Part shown: one piece after another, positions 35,743-44,066 of the stretch
How positions within the stretch are numbered: position 1 is the stretch's first letter
Layout of the letters: the number at the start of each line of letters is the position of its first letter
Source of the DNA: Timaviella sp038204505
Lineage (GTDB): Bacteria > Cyanobacteriota > Cyanobacteriia > Elainellales > Elainellaceae
Direction: 5' to 3'
DNA: 64,000 bases
NCBI GenBank assembly: GCA_038204505.1
Contig: JBBRCV010000001.1
Location: 12,103 to 76,102, forward strand
Made by a program: the position numbers and the translations under genes
The notes under the pieces: model-generated
What the model was told of the DNA's origin: nothing
The model's database searches: none
Seen by the model: only the letters and a program-made list of their open reading frames with translations

Positions 35743-35961
35743 CACAGGTTATAAGACACTTTATATAAGGAACTATATCAGTCTCAAGGGTGACTATCTA
35801 TGTGTCTATCTACCTTAAGACTGATATTAGGCTTTAACCTCGCGCCAAAATCTCCTTACAGGAGGAATAAGGATATTAGATGACGAGATTCGAGTGTTGT
35901 TTGAACAATATCGAGATACGCTTCAAGTCGATCGCCAGTTCTGGCGCGATCGTTATTGCAA

Positions 35962-37599
35962 TTATTCAATTATAAAGGGCTTAATATTAATCTCTTGCCA
36001 CCGATGCTGATGCCACTCCGCTACAAGCGGCTGAACCACAAACTTAGGTGGATTGCCTGCTTTAACATCAATGCGAACAGAAGAATAAGGTCGCCGTTTT
36101 TGGGTGCCATAACCACTGCGACCAATAAATAGTTGAGAATTTGCGACGGGGCGATCGCCTCTGTTCTGTGCATCTATCCCAGACGGTTGAGTATCCCTGG
36201 CTCTATCACTAAAAGGCTCTCTCAACTCCGTTCCTTCAAGTCGCTGGCGGCGCAAACTATAGCCACTGCCGCCGCAAATAATCCAATTAATGTTTGAATC
36301 AGCATGTCCTGTGTCCAACGTTTTCAAGTGCTCAAAACAGTGAGCATGACCCGTTAAAACAAGGTTTACCAAAGGACGACCTTGAGCTAAATCACCGATC
36401 TCCTTAGCAACTTCATCTAGCACATCCCGTAGGCGATGACGAACTGCCAACGTTTGTGATTGTTGCCACTTAGTCGCTTCGGTGACATAGGGAGGATGGT
36501 GAAAATAAAGAATTCTGCCACGCACATCGGCTGTCTGCCAAGAAGTAATAAGCCGTTGTTTAAGCCAGTCTAATTGCTCCCAATCAACCGTTACATTTTC
36601 ATTAGAAGCAAGCTGCTTAACAATGTCTACTTGAACTTCTTCAATCTGCGAGAGCTTAACCCGTAAGTCATCCAATTGATCCGATTCCTCGGGGTTGCTA
36701 GGGTTAAGAGCAGCCATTCGCTCTAATATCTGAAGCTTTTCTGTTTTGAGGAACTCACAGCGTTCTTCTAATTGTTGACGGTAGGCTTTTCCTTCTGGAG
36801 TCGTTGGTAATGGAGAAGGTGCATTAAACGTGTTGGAATCAAGTGCAAAAAAATCAATACTCCCGTAGCGAAAGGTATAGTATCGATTGGGCAACCGGGT
36901 AAAATGACCAGGTTGATAGCGGAGACAACGCCCGCTATCTGTAGTGGCAGTATAGTGTTGATCCAAGTGATGAACTAGTTTTTCTGGAGACAACGTTTTG
37001 AGATAATCCAAGAAGGCACGGGCATAAGCATCACCTTGTTTTGAACCCTGCCGCCCGACATCGAATTCTAGTCTAGAGCGAAGCAAAAACCGAACTGGCG
37101 TTGTGGCAAGTGAGAGCAGACCAGAAAAAAGGGGCAAATCATAATAGTCATGATTGCCCAATACTGGCAAAATTGGCAATGAGAAAGTCATTTGATCATA
37201 CGAGATCTTTTTAGGGCGATCGCCTCCTACTAAAAACTCTCGATAAGGCTCTATAAAGTTGTCGCTGTAGTATTCGCTTGAGCCTACTAGATAGATGACA
37301 TCGCCTGTGTGAAGCATAAACCGACAGGCTTGATGGTGAGGCAGCATTAACTCTGCAATTTTGCGTTGGGGATGATGATCACGATGTGCCCCTGAACCGC
37401 TATCACCCACCACCAAGAACGAAAACTCAGAACCCGCTGCCTGACCGTCGTCAAGCACTAGAGAAGTTTGATCAATTTCGCGTTCAACAACGACTGGATC
37501 ATTCCACCGCACTCGTTGTTCCATTTTATAAACTTTATCTGCGATCGCTGGATCAGAAACCAGTTTAAAATCGAAGGAACGTCCAATCCTCAGTTTCAT
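35962..37599 (-). CDS. Calcineurin-like metallophosphoesterase
   Basis: 545 residues. All metal-binding blocks of the family are present: VVGDSGSG, HTGDVIYLVG, LGNHDYYD, YFHHPPYV and LTGHAHCFEH. It should hydrolyse phosphomono- or diesters with two metal ions; purple-acid-phosphatase-like enzymes are the nearest in layout. No signal peptide is seen, so cytosolic. The long middle insertion (about 150-330) is charged and helical. It is a single gene upstream of the XRE regulator on the same strand but more than 200 bp away. Substrate unknown. Confidence 0.87.
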   Translation of the reverse strand: MKLRIGRSFDFKLVSDPAIADKVYKMEQRVRWNDPVVVEREIDQTSLVLDDGQAAGSEFSFLVVGDSGSGAHRDHHPQRKIAELMLPHHQACRFMLHTGDVIYLVGSSEYYSDNFIEPYREFLVGGDRPKKISYDQMTFSLPILPVLGNHDYYDLPLFSGLLSLATTPVRFLLRSRLEFDVGRQGSKQGDAYARAFLDYLKTLSPEKLVHHLDQHYTATTDSGRCLRYQPGHFTRLPNRYYTFRYGSIDFFALDSNTFNAPSPLPTTPEGKAYRQQLEERCEFLKTEKLQILERMAALNPSNPEESDQLDDLRVKLSQIEEVQVDIVKQLASNENVTVDWEQLDWLKQRLITSWQTADVRGRILYFHHPPYVTEATKWQQSQTLAVRHRLRDVLDEVAKEIGDLAQGRPLVNLVLTGHAHCFEHLKTLDTGHADSNINWIICGGSGYSLRRQRLEGTELREPFSDRARDTQPSGIDAQNRGDRPVANSQLFIGRSGYGTQKRRPYSSVRIDVKAGNPPKFVVQPLVAEWHQHRWQEINIKPFIIE

Positions 37600-37702
37600 T
37601 ATTGTTTATTTGGGGGTTAGAGCATTCCAGTGGGCAGATAAGCAACGTATCAAACTAGTTTGACCCTTTACAGTAACAACGATAACTTAATGAGTTACCA
37701 AG

Positions 37703-38095
37703 CTAACACCAAACCTGATTGCCATTTTCGTCCATTCTCGCCTGCCGAATCATGTCTGAAATAGCATCCGCATCCTTAACGTGATGCAGCGCCTTCTGGG
37801 TGCCATCAGGCATGTTAAATACAATGTAAGAAGGGACAACGATGTATTCTCCAGTGATATCTGGCGCATGAACCGCTACCTGCTGTGCCTTCTCTTGCAG
37901 TGTCTTAGACTCATCAATGCGATCGCCTGGATTAATAGTAGGCTGTTGTCCTCCAGAAAACGCTTCTTCATGCTCTTTCTTCTGTTGAGGATCAACCTCG
38001 CCCTGTTTCATGGGTTGACGCGTGACGCGATCGCCACCTCCCATGCTTTTGTTTTCTTCCTCGTATCCGTTTGGAGAGAACGATTCCTTACCCAT
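37703..38095 (-). CDS. Small conserved protein of unknown function
   Basis: 130 residues. The start is set at ATG 38095 by a near-perfect ribosome site (GGAGG four bases before ATG); the frame continues upstream through a 15-bp duplication to 38179, which is not needed. N-terminal half is Gly/Gln/Glu-rich and probably disordered (SMGGGDRVTRQPMKQGE); the C-terminal half looks folded: PDITGEYIVVPSYIVFNMPDGTQKALHHVKDADAISDMI. I do not recognise the family. No signal peptide or membrane segment. Confidence 0.65.
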   Translation of the reverse strand: MGKESFSPNGYEEENKSMGGGDRVTRQPMKQGEVDPQQKKEHEEAFSGGQQPTINPGDRIDESKTLQEKAQQVAVHAPDITGEYIVVPSYIVFNMPDGTQKALHHVKDADAISDMIRQARMDENGNQVWC

Positions 38096-38130
38096 AAAAC
38101 CTCCGAGAATTGCAACATTGAATTGTTCTA

Positions 38131-38160
38131 CAGTGCCGATGAATTCAGTGCCGATGAATT
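38131..38160. repeat. 15-bp perfect tandem duplication
   Basis: CAGTGCCGATGAATT at 38131-38145 and 38146-38160, 36 bp upstream of the small gene's start codon. Confidence 0.92.
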
Positions 38161-38235
38161 CAGCAGCACGTTTATTCAAATCCTGTCAATAATTTAGACA
38201 GGAATTATTTTTTCTACCTCCTTCAAAGGAAGTAC

Positions 38236-38277
38236 TTTTTAATGTCTAATTTTTAATGTCTAATTTTTAATGCCTAA
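38236..38277. repeat. 14-bp tandem repeat, three copies
   Basis: TTTTTAATGTCTAA at 38236-38249 and 38250-38263, and TTTTTAATGCCTAA at 38264-38277, in an intergenic region. Confidence 0.9.
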
Positions 38278-38533
38278 AATGCTTGAGCTGTTACTCTTTT
38301 GAGGATTTTCTACTCAGCTATTTTGCTCTTTAGTCCTACAAAATAAACATCCTCTCTCTTTAGGAAGATGCTCTACCAGTCTAAAGGCGCAAATATACAC
38401 CAGTCCTACAGCTCAGGACTTTTGAAGATATGTTGACGAAGGAAATTTACGCTTTTCAAGTGTTATCGTTTTAATCAGAAAAGCACTGTCAACGTATCCT
38501 TCAGAATTTTGTAACGTAAAGGGTCGTGTTCTA

Positions 38534-38944
38534 ATGATGAAAAACAGAAAAGAAATCCTTCGAGTATTTCTCTCCATTTCACTAATAATTGTGGGCGCAA
38601 CTCATTTTATCAAACCCGAACAATTTGTGAGGATTGTCCCGCCTCAATTGCCTTACCCGTTCGAGCTAGTCTACATTAGTGGTTTTTTTGAAATTTTGGG
38701 AGGAATAGGCTTATTGATTCCTTCAGTCAGTGTAGCTGCTGCTTGGGGAATAGTTGCCTTATTTATTGCTGTATTTCCCGCCAACATTAATCAAGCAATC
38801 AACAGTATTTCTATTGAGGGAATTCCTCATCATCCCTGGCTTTATTGGTTTCGATTGCCTTTCCAAGCTGTTCTAATTGCTTGGGCTTGGTGGTACACCA
38901 AACCATCTCCTAGTTCCGCCCACTTTAAGGGAGTTAGGGAATAA
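38534..38944 (+). CDS. DoxX-family membrane protein
   Basis: 136 residues with four hydrophobic segments (LRVFLSISLIIVGATHF, LVYISGFFEILGGIGLLIP, WGIVALFIAVFPANI and LPFQAVLIAWAWWY). The GATHFIKPEQFVRIVPPQLP and SGFFEILGGIGLL patterns are those of the DoxX/SURF4-like family, integral inner-membrane proteins of uncertain role, linked in some bacteria to oxidative stress. Monocistronic; two adjacent ATG codons at the start. It converges on the GNAT gene. Confidence 0.8.
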   Translation: MMKNRKEILRVFLSISLIIVGATHFIKPEQFVRIVPPQLPYPFELVYISGFFEILGGIGLLIPSVSVAAAWGIVALFIAVFPANINQAINSISIEGIPHHPWLYWFRLPFQAVLIAWAWWYTKPSPSSAHFKGVRE

Positions 38945-39029
38945 CTTGAAACGATTCAGTGATTTAGTTGGCGGTAGTCGTGGAAAGCAGACGTGAACTA
39001 GGGAACAATGATCTTTTGCCAGAAGAAAG

Positions 39030-39734
39030 CTAGAAGCTGCAAACTTTGGGCAGTGCCCGCAGAATGCGAGAGCCTGATTGAGCGATCGCATCAGGTATTG
39101 GTTGAGGAATGGCGATCGCCTGGGTAATGTCTCGCCCAAGCAGGCGTTTTGAGAGCGGCACGAGGCACTGAGTTTGGCGAAATGCATCAACCGTCAGCCC
39201 ATAGTCTTGTAAATCAACAAAGCAGTTGGCGATCGGGTCAAAAATATGGTCTTTTCGCTTTCCTTCTGGGCAAAAACCCAGACCTTCTAATCGGCGCGGG
39301 TTGTAGCCGTAGGTGCTAGCACAGAGCTTGTGGAGCCTGTAGCTGTTAAATGTCAGATCAAACATCATCAGGGTTGTTTCTACCCCGTGCCCCATAGAGC
39401 GATGAGTTGAGTCAAACAAGCCAATCAGATACTCTGCGCGTCGGTGCAGGGGAGAGTAGTCTGCTAGTGCTGCCACACCGATCGCCCCGTGCTTTTTGTG
39501 GACGATCAGCAGTTCCAGATACTTCTCGCGATCGGGCGGAATATGCTGGCGCTGCACCAGATTTTGATGCACCTCCGCTTGACTTACAGGCGTGTCGTTG
39601 AGCCGAAACAACCGCATAAACTCGCGCTGGCTGAAGCCTTTGTCAAACAGCACCGCTGCATCGTTGGGAACCGTGCGCCGTAGATAAAGCGATCGACTCT
39701 GACACAGCATGGGAATGGCGATCGAGCCGCTCAT
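39030..39734 (-). CDS. GNAT-like acetyltransferase
   Basis: 234 residues from ATG 39734, whose ATG overlaps the sulfotransferase stop (ATGA). The central part has the GNAT pattern: LYLRRTVPNDAAVLFD at the start, then VHKKHGAIGVAALADYSPLHRRAEYLIGL and RSMGHGVETTLMMFDLTFNSYRLHKLCAS, as in ribosomal-protein Ser acetyltransferase-like members. A C-terminal extension of about 60 residues is unassigned. It would transfer an acyl group from acyl-CoA; coupling to a sulfotransferase suggests both modify one small molecule or glycan. Confidence 0.75.
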   Translation of the reverse strand: MSGSIAIPMLCQSRSLYLRRTVPNDAAVLFDKGFSQREFMRLFRLNDTPVSQAEVHQNLVQRQHIPPDREKYLELLIVHKKHGAIGVAALADYSPLHRRAEYLIGLFDSTHRSMGHGVETTLMMFDLTFNSYRLHKLCASTYGYNPRRLEGLGFCPEGKRKDHIFDPIANCFVDLQDYGLTVDAFRQTQCLVPLSKRLLGRDITQAIAIPQPIPDAIAQSGSRILRALPKVCSF

Positions 39735-40561
39735 ACTGCCTCCATACCGGGATAAAAGGTTTGATAAAACCAATCAAACTGCTGCTGAGTCTGGCTCTGA
39801 ATCCGGGCTGGAATCAGGTGAAGCGAGGGCGGCTGAATCTGTGCATGAGTGCTGTGGAGATATTTGCAGCGATAATGGCTGTCACTTTCATGGGGTTTGA
39901 CGGTGAGGTTTTGTGGATCAAACACAGCCGGGGAAATTCCTAACCAGTCATAAATGCCCTGCATCACGACCAGCGGCTCACTGACCAACTGCTCAAACAC
40001 GACGTAATACAATTGCTGCTGAAGCTGACTGTCTAAATCTTGGAGAGCGGCGATCGATCGTAGGGGCGCACCGATGATTCCCTCTGGAGCTAATAGTTTT
40101 CCAGCGCGATCGCCACGAGAGAGATTGGCTAAATGATCAGGAAAATCTAGCAACAGTGTTTTCTGATGCTGGGCTTCGACCGAGCCATAAACCTGCCCCA
40201 GTTCGCGCACACAAACCAGCATCCGAAAGTTTGGATCGAGGTGGCTAACTGTTTCGATATGCTGGAGCCAGCCGCGATTCTTATCGACAAACCAGGGCTG
40301 GTCGGTTCCTGCACACCAGCCATTGACAAAGCCCCGAAAGGCATTGAGCAAGCGTTGGTAGGTTAACTCAAAATCAACATCGAGCTGGGAAAGCAAAAAG
40401 TCGCTGTCGCTGAGGTGATGGCGCAACCCCATCAGAGTATGGCAGAGCGGCGAACTATGTCCGTTCGCGTAAATGTCGGCGTGATGTCCTAGTAACTGGC
40501 ACAACAGGGTTGAACCCGATCGCGGTAAGCCTGTGAGGTAAATTAACTGTTTGTTGAGCAT
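39731..40561 (-). CDS. PAPS-dependent sulfotransferase-family protein
   Basis: 276 residues. The 5'-phosphosulfate-binding loop is at the N-terminus: LTGLPRSGSTLLCQLLG. A 3'-phosphate-binding-like segment with Arg follows near 115-130 (FRMLVCVRELGQVYGS). C-terminal HESDSHYRCKYLHSTH and a Trp-rich tail complete a typical Sulfotransfer_3 layout. It would move sulfate from PAPS to an alcohol or amine of a glycan, lipid or small molecule. First gene of a two-gene unit with the GNAT protein. Confidence 0.82.
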   Translation of the reverse strand: MLNKQLIYLTGLPRSGSTLLCQLLGHHADIYANGHSSPLCHTLMGLRHHLSDSDFLLSQLDVDFELTYQRLLNAFRGFVNGWCAGTDQPWFVDKNRGWLQHIETVSHLDPNFRMLVCVRELGQVYGSVEAQHQKTLLLDFPDHLANLSRGDRAGKLLAPEGIIGAPLRSIAALQDLDSQLQQQLYYVVFEQLVSEPLVVMQGIYDWLGISPAVFDPQNLTVKPHESDSHYRCKYLHSTHAQIQPPSLHLIPARIQSQTQQQFDWFYQTFYPGMEAV

Positions 40562-41054
40562 GAATAGGTAGGGTAGAGGGGAATTCTAGATCTGGGCAGC
40601 AAAAAACCGTGCCATCCGCACTAAGGCAATGCAGGATGACAAATCGGTCAGCCGTGACCAGAGGATGAAAGCATCAAGTTAGTTAAAGTAGACCGAAGCT
40701 TACTCGTAAAAATGCGAGAGCAACTTTTCTATAAGTAAATTTCGATACTATTTTTCTACTGTAAATAGCTTGCCCAAGCGCAGCAGTGAAGTTACAGCAA
40801 CGGTAAAAATTCTGGCGTTGCTGAATCGAGATATGAACGGCTGAAATTCACCTCATCCTCACTCTCTCCCCAATGGAGAGGGATCAGGAATTCTTGCTCC
40901 CCTTCTCCATTAGGGAGAAGGGCTGGGGATGAGGGCAAATCATATCTTGAGTCGGTTTAATCTCTTCCTTTAGGAAGTATCTGCTTTGAAAGTTTTTGCA
41001 TAAGCTTTTAATGTCAATTGGCGTATGACGCTCTTCTGAAACAAGGTAAAAGTC
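40562..41054. other. Intergenic stretch with a REP-like palindrome
   Basis: About 493 bases between the sulfotransferase and a small membrane-protein gene. The inverted-repeat cluster at 40851-40934 is the only structured content recognised. Confidence 0.5.
40851..40934. repeat. Nested palindromic (REP-like) repeat
   Basis: Outer arms CCTCATCC (40851) and GGATGAGG (to 40934), with two inner hairpins, CTCTCC/GGAGAG and CCTTCTCC/GGAGAAGG. Sequences of this kind are common dispersed palindromes in filamentous cyanobacteria. Confidence 0.75.
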
Positions 41055-41210
41055 ATGGTTAACTTGATTTGGACAGGTGTGGTGATTCTTTTTGTTCTCT
41101 GGGTACTAGGATTTGCAGTTCACATTGGGGGCAGTTTAATCCATCTTCTGTTAGTCTTAGCTCTAATTGGGCTAGCCTACAACTTGATTACAGGACGGAG
41201 TGCCCTTTAA
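41055..41210 (+). CDS. Lmo0937-family small membrane protein
   Basis: 51 residues, too short for most gene tracks. ATG 41055 follows AAGG at good spacing. The protein is two hydrophobic helices: LIWTGVVILFVLWVLGFAV and LIHLLLVLALIGLAYNLI, joined by HIGGS and ending TGRSAL. This is the DUF5670 / Lmo0937 pattern, widespread, short and of unknown function, often stress-induced. Inner-membrane location is inferred. Confidence 0.8.
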   Translation: MVNLIWTGVVILFVLWVLGFAVHIGGSLIHLLLVLALIGLAYNLITGRSAL

Positions 41211-41237
41211 TCCGCCTTCAGAAAGCAGTTTGTTCTA

Positions 41238-41271
41238 AATTCCCAGGTTTACATAATTCCCAGGTTTACAT
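41238..41271. repeat. 17-bp perfect tandem duplication
   Basis: AATTCCCAGGTTTACAT at 41238-41254 and 41255-41271, 28 bp after the small membrane-protein stop. Confidence 0.92.
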
Positions 41272-41467
41272 TTTGCTTTTGCCAAGACTTATTTTTTGTT
41301 TTGGTGCCATTTATATTAAGGATTCGTTGGCACGAATAGTTCTTTTTAGCAGAATAGCGATCGCCCTCACTGTCCAACCGCTCGAAGATCTACCGGGGTG
41401 CATTACTTGGAACTTTGTAGCAATCGCCTCCTCAAATTTACCCAAGGGATCAGCCGTAGAAACTAGT

Positions 41468-41582
41468 AAGGCGATTTCCAAATCAGAACATACTCGTAGG
41501 GCAGGCATCTTGCCTGCATTGAAAGCAATATGCAGACAAGATGCCTGCCCCACGAAGGTATTTTAATCTATGGAAATCTCCT
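41468..41582. mobile_element. MITE-like element, copy B (~115 bp)
   Basis: Outer ends GGCGATTTCC (left, one mismatch) and GGAAATCTCC (right). The inner hairpin arms lie at 41496-41519 and 41530-41553, with two mismatches. Same orientation as copy D, opposite to copy C. No coding capacity. Confidence 0.85.
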
Positions 41583-41599
41583 AAATAGAACAATCATTA

Positions 41600-43216
41600 C
41601 TAGGGTACTTGGAGCGAGTGCGCTAAGTACTCCACTAGGTTAATTTTGCCCGTTCGAAGTTGGTCTGGAGTGGGTAGGCGATCGAGTCGCATTAATTCAC
41701 TAATCGCTGCTGTTTCCGTATCACGTTGGCTTGTGGCAGCGGCTAATACTTGATTATCTTTTACGTAAAAGGCAATGAACTGACGCTTTTGCAAATCCCC
41801 GTCCACAATCAATTCATCCCATTGGTTAGCATGACCGACGTAGCGTAGGGGAAACTTGAACTGCATTGTCCAAAACACAGGCACCGCCCTAAATTTTGTT
41901 AGCTTGCCTGCCATGTTATAAGCGGCAATGCGTCCTTGTTGAGCCGCGATGCGCCAGTGTTCAACGCGAGTAGTTTCATCAGTGCGCCAATCTGGAGTGC
42001 GCCAATCTGGATAACGAGCAATATCCCCCGCAGCATACACTCCATCTGCCGCTTGCAAATAATCATTCACTAAGATGCTATGGTCTTTGGGATGATGCTC
42101 TACTCCGTCAATAAATTCGGTTGCAGGCTGCACACCAATTCCCACAATTACTATATCCGCAGGTAAGCGATCGCCATTGTCTAGAATTGCTGCTGCAACT
42201 TTGCCGTTACCTTCTAGGCGATCGACCTTTCTGCCCAGTTGAAACGAGACTCCTTGTTCCTCATGCACTTGCTGAAATACGGTGCCGATTTCCTGACCTA
42301 GCGTTTTCTCAAATGGCACAGAATCAGGTGAAACAACCGTGACATTAATACCTTTCTGAGCTAGACCAGCAGCAGCTTCCATACCAATAAAACTAGAGCC
42401 AATGACAACGGCATGAGCAGCAGTTTTGGCGACTTCTAGAATGCGATCGCAATCACTAAAGCTTCTCAGCGTTAATACATTTTGCAAGTCTGCACCCGAA
42501 ACTTTTAACTGACGTGGTTTACCACCCGTTGCCAGCAGTAGAGCATTGTAATGCAACGGATCGCTATCGGCAAACTGAATTGTTTTCGTCTGAGCATTCA
42601 CCCGCACGGCTGTCTTGTTTAACCACACCTCAATGTCATGACTCTGGTAAAACTCAGACGATCGCAGCGGCATTTGTTCTCTCGACGCTTTGCCATTGAA
42701 ATAATCCTTACTTAACCAGGTGCGATCGTAAGGCAAGCGATCGTCCTGGGTTGCCATAATGATTCGTCCTTGAAAATTTGCTACTCTCAAGGTTTCCGCC
42801 GCATGAGCGCCTGCTGCCCCCGCTCCTAAAATCACGAAAGTCCTTGAATCCACGTTTGCATCGTACTTTGCCATTGGTAGTGTTCTGGTCGGCGCTGCGT
42901 CTTCAGGCACACAGACAATCACCTTGTCACCATCAATTTTGACTTCGTAGCGTGGAAGAGAATCGAGACCCGGTGGCTCTTGCTGATCGCCTGTGGTGAT
43001 ATTAAAGTAGGCGTTGTGCCAGGGACAGATGATGTGATCGCCACTCAACACACCTTCTGCTAAGGGCGCTTTGTAATGAGTGCAGTGGGCAGCGATCGCC
43101 AAATATTTACCCTGGTGGCGAATCAGCAGGACTTCAGTTTCACCCACCTTTGCAAGCTGCTTTTCACCATCCTGCAAATCATCAACGTTAGCAACGATCG
43201 CCTCAATTATTGGCAT
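41600..43216 (-). CDS. Rieske [2Fe-2S] / FAD pyridine-nucleotide oxidoreductase (AIF-like)
   Basis: 538 residues from ATG 43216; the frame extends upstream into MITE copy C, which is not part of the gene. N-terminal Rieske domain 1-105 with cluster ligands in AAHCTHYKAP and CPWHNAYF; then an FAD/NAD(P)H disulfide-reductase fold with FAD-binding FVILGAGAAGAHAAETLR, NAD-binding VVIGSSFIGMEAAAGLAQ, and the FAD motif VYAAGDIA. C-terminal dimer domain follows. Such proteins resemble apoptosis-inducing-factor-like ferredoxin reductases. A 15-bp duplication encodes PDWRTPDWRT. The gene is bracketed by MITE copies B and C in inverted orientation. Confidence 0.9.
   Translation of the reverse strand: MPIIEAIVANVDDLQDGEKQLAKVGETEVLLIRHQGKYLAIAAHCTHYKAPLAEGVLSGDHIICPWHNAYFNITTGDQQEPPGLDSLPRYEVKIDGDKVIVCVPEDAAPTRTLPMAKYDANVDSRTFVILGAGAAGAHAAETLRVANFQGRIIMATQDDRLPYDRTWLSKDYFNGKASREQMPLRSSEFYQSHDIEVWLNKTAVRVNAQTKTIQFADSDPLHYNALLLATGGKPRQLKVSGADLQNVLTLRSFSDCDRILEVAKTAAHAVVIGSSFIGMEAAAGLAQKGINVTVVSPDSVPFEKTLGQEIGTVFQQVHEEQGVSFQLGRKVDRLEGNGKVAAAILDNGDRLPADIVIVGIGVQPATEFIDGVEHHPKDHSILVNDYLQAADGVYAAGDIARYPDWRTPDWRTDETTRVEHWRIAAQQGRIAAYNMAGKLTKFRAVPVFWTMQFKFPLRYVGHANQWDELIVDGDLQKRQFIAFYVKDNQVLAAATSQRDTETAAISELMRLDRLPTPDQLRTGKINLVEYLAHSLQVP
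41981..42010. repeat. 15-bp perfect in-frame duplication inside the Rieske oxidoreductase gene
   Basis: AGTGCGCCAATCTGG at 41981-41995 and 41996-42010. It encodes a repeated PDWRT just after the AAGDIA motif, an extra five-residue insertion. Confidence 0.92.
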
Positions 43217-43694
43217 ACGTTTTCTCAATCGAAGAATTTGCTTTTGAGTATAGGTGCTCCTTCCTACGCCTTGCTCCTTCATGAGAAGGATGTTTCCGGC
43301 ATCGCTTAGAAGATTTTCATCAATTAAAATCCCTTTGTGGGGCAGGCATCTTGCCTGCATTGAAAGCAGAATGCAGGCAAGATGCCTGCCCCACGGGTAT
43401 ATTCTGATTCAGAAATCTCCTTAAAGAAATTAAATTGAAGTATTACTTGTGTAAAAGCGGCATTTGCCCTTATGCTTATCAACACTGGTTTTTGATGCCA
43501 GGAAAACAGGCTTAAGGTGAGGACGCTGGCTAGAAGTGTCGCAAGCACAACTAACCAGCTAACCTGACTTTCTGACGGTGGCAGAAAGCTAGGCTGTAAC
43601 GATTTTATCGTTTCACCTCGCTAATGTTGCACAAGTTGTTAGGCAACCACGCCTTAAGCTTTTCTTCTCAACCCACATTAGCGAGGGAAATAGC
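43217..43694. other. Divergent intergenic region with MITE copy C
   Basis: About 478 bases between divergent genes. MITE copy C (43308-43422) occupies the left half, about 90 bp upstream of the oxidoreductase start, and may separate the gene from its promoter or supply one. Confidence 0.5.
43308..43422. mobile_element. MITE-like element, copy C (~115 bp), inverted relative to B and D
   Basis: Inner hairpin of 24 perfectly paired bp: 43337-43360 and 43371-43394 around a 10-nt loop. Outer ends AGAAGATTTTC and GAAATCTCCTT are imperfect inverted repeats. The flank order (AATTAAAATCCC on the left, GGGTATATTCTGATTC on the right) is reversed with respect to copy D. Confidence 0.88.
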
Positions 43695-43895
43695 ATGACT
43701 ACAGAGTTCAACGGACTGCTGCCCGTTCCGCATGGCGACAAAGCGCAGGTGTGGATTGTCGGGTCGCGCGACCAGGTGCTGCACTTGATCAATGAGTTTT
43801 ACGTTAAGAAGATAGCCAGCGATCGCGTTAATTTCACGCCGATCGTTCCTGCCCCGTTTGCCACTGGCAAGTACATGAGCGTCTTGGTGAGATAG
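43695..43895 (+). CDS. Small conserved cyanobacterial protein
   Basis: 66 residues. ATG 43695 follows GAGGG at good spacing. The sequence VPHGDKAQVWIVGSRDQVLHLINEFYVKKIASDRVNFTPI looks like a compact folded alpha/beta domain, not low complexity. I recall near-identical small proteins in other cyanobacteria but no function. A 10-bp hairpin follows 9 bp after the stop. Confidence 0.65.
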   Translation: MTTEFNGLLPVPHGDKAQVWIVGSRDQVLHLINEFYVKKIASDRVNFTPIVPAPFATGKYMSVLVR

Positions 43896-43903
43896 ACAGA
43901 GCA

Positions 43904-43936
43904 TCAGGGCTACGTGTATCTATGCCGTAGCCCTGA
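43904..43936 (+). terminator. Hairpin after the 66-residue gene
   Basis: TCAGGGCTAC (43904-43913) and its perfect complement GTAGCCCTGA (43927-43936), 13-nt loop, starting 9 nt after the stop. No U-run follows. Confidence 0.5.
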
Positions 43937-43958
43937 CAGCGTTAAACCTGTCATCTAA

Positions 43959-44066
43959 CCTAGGAATGAGGATCTAATAAAATCCATAATTTGTGGGCTG
44001 GGCATCCTGCCTGGTATTAAACAGCCGAGACGGCTGTTCCACATTATTTAATCCTCATTCCCTAGG
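43959..44066. mobile_element. Second MITE-like element (~108 bp)
   Basis: Terminal inverted repeats CCTAGGAATGAGGAT (43959-43973) and ATCCTCATTCCCTAGG (44051-44066), differing by one inserted base. An inner hairpin AACAGCC-GAGAC-GGCTGTT is present. The right repeat contains the stop codon of the glycosyltransferase gene. Unrelated in its ends to the 115-bp family. Confidence 0.65.

Larger units (their letters stand above)
38096..38533. other. Intergenic stretch with two tandem repeats
   Basis: About 438 bases between divergent genes. It holds a 15-bp duplication (38131-38160) and a 14-bp triplication (38236-38277). The rest is AT-rich and should carry both promoters. No RNA gene seen. Confidence 0.5.
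41211..41599. other. Intergenic stretch with a 17-bp duplication and MITE copy B
   Basis: About 389 bases between convergent genes. A perfect 17-bp duplication is at 41238-41271 and a full-length MITE-like element is at 41468-41582. A longer open frame across the region is largely the repeat and has no homology I recognise. Confidence 0.5.

Noticed and set aside
40851..40934. CRISPR-like or tRNA structure
   Set aside because: Palindromes are nested, not regularly spaced, and no tRNA arms or conserved loops are seen.
43217..43360. N-terminal extension of the Rieske oxidoreductase
   Set aside because: The extra 48 codons come from MITE copy C and spacer; the Rieske domain starts normally at ATG 43216.
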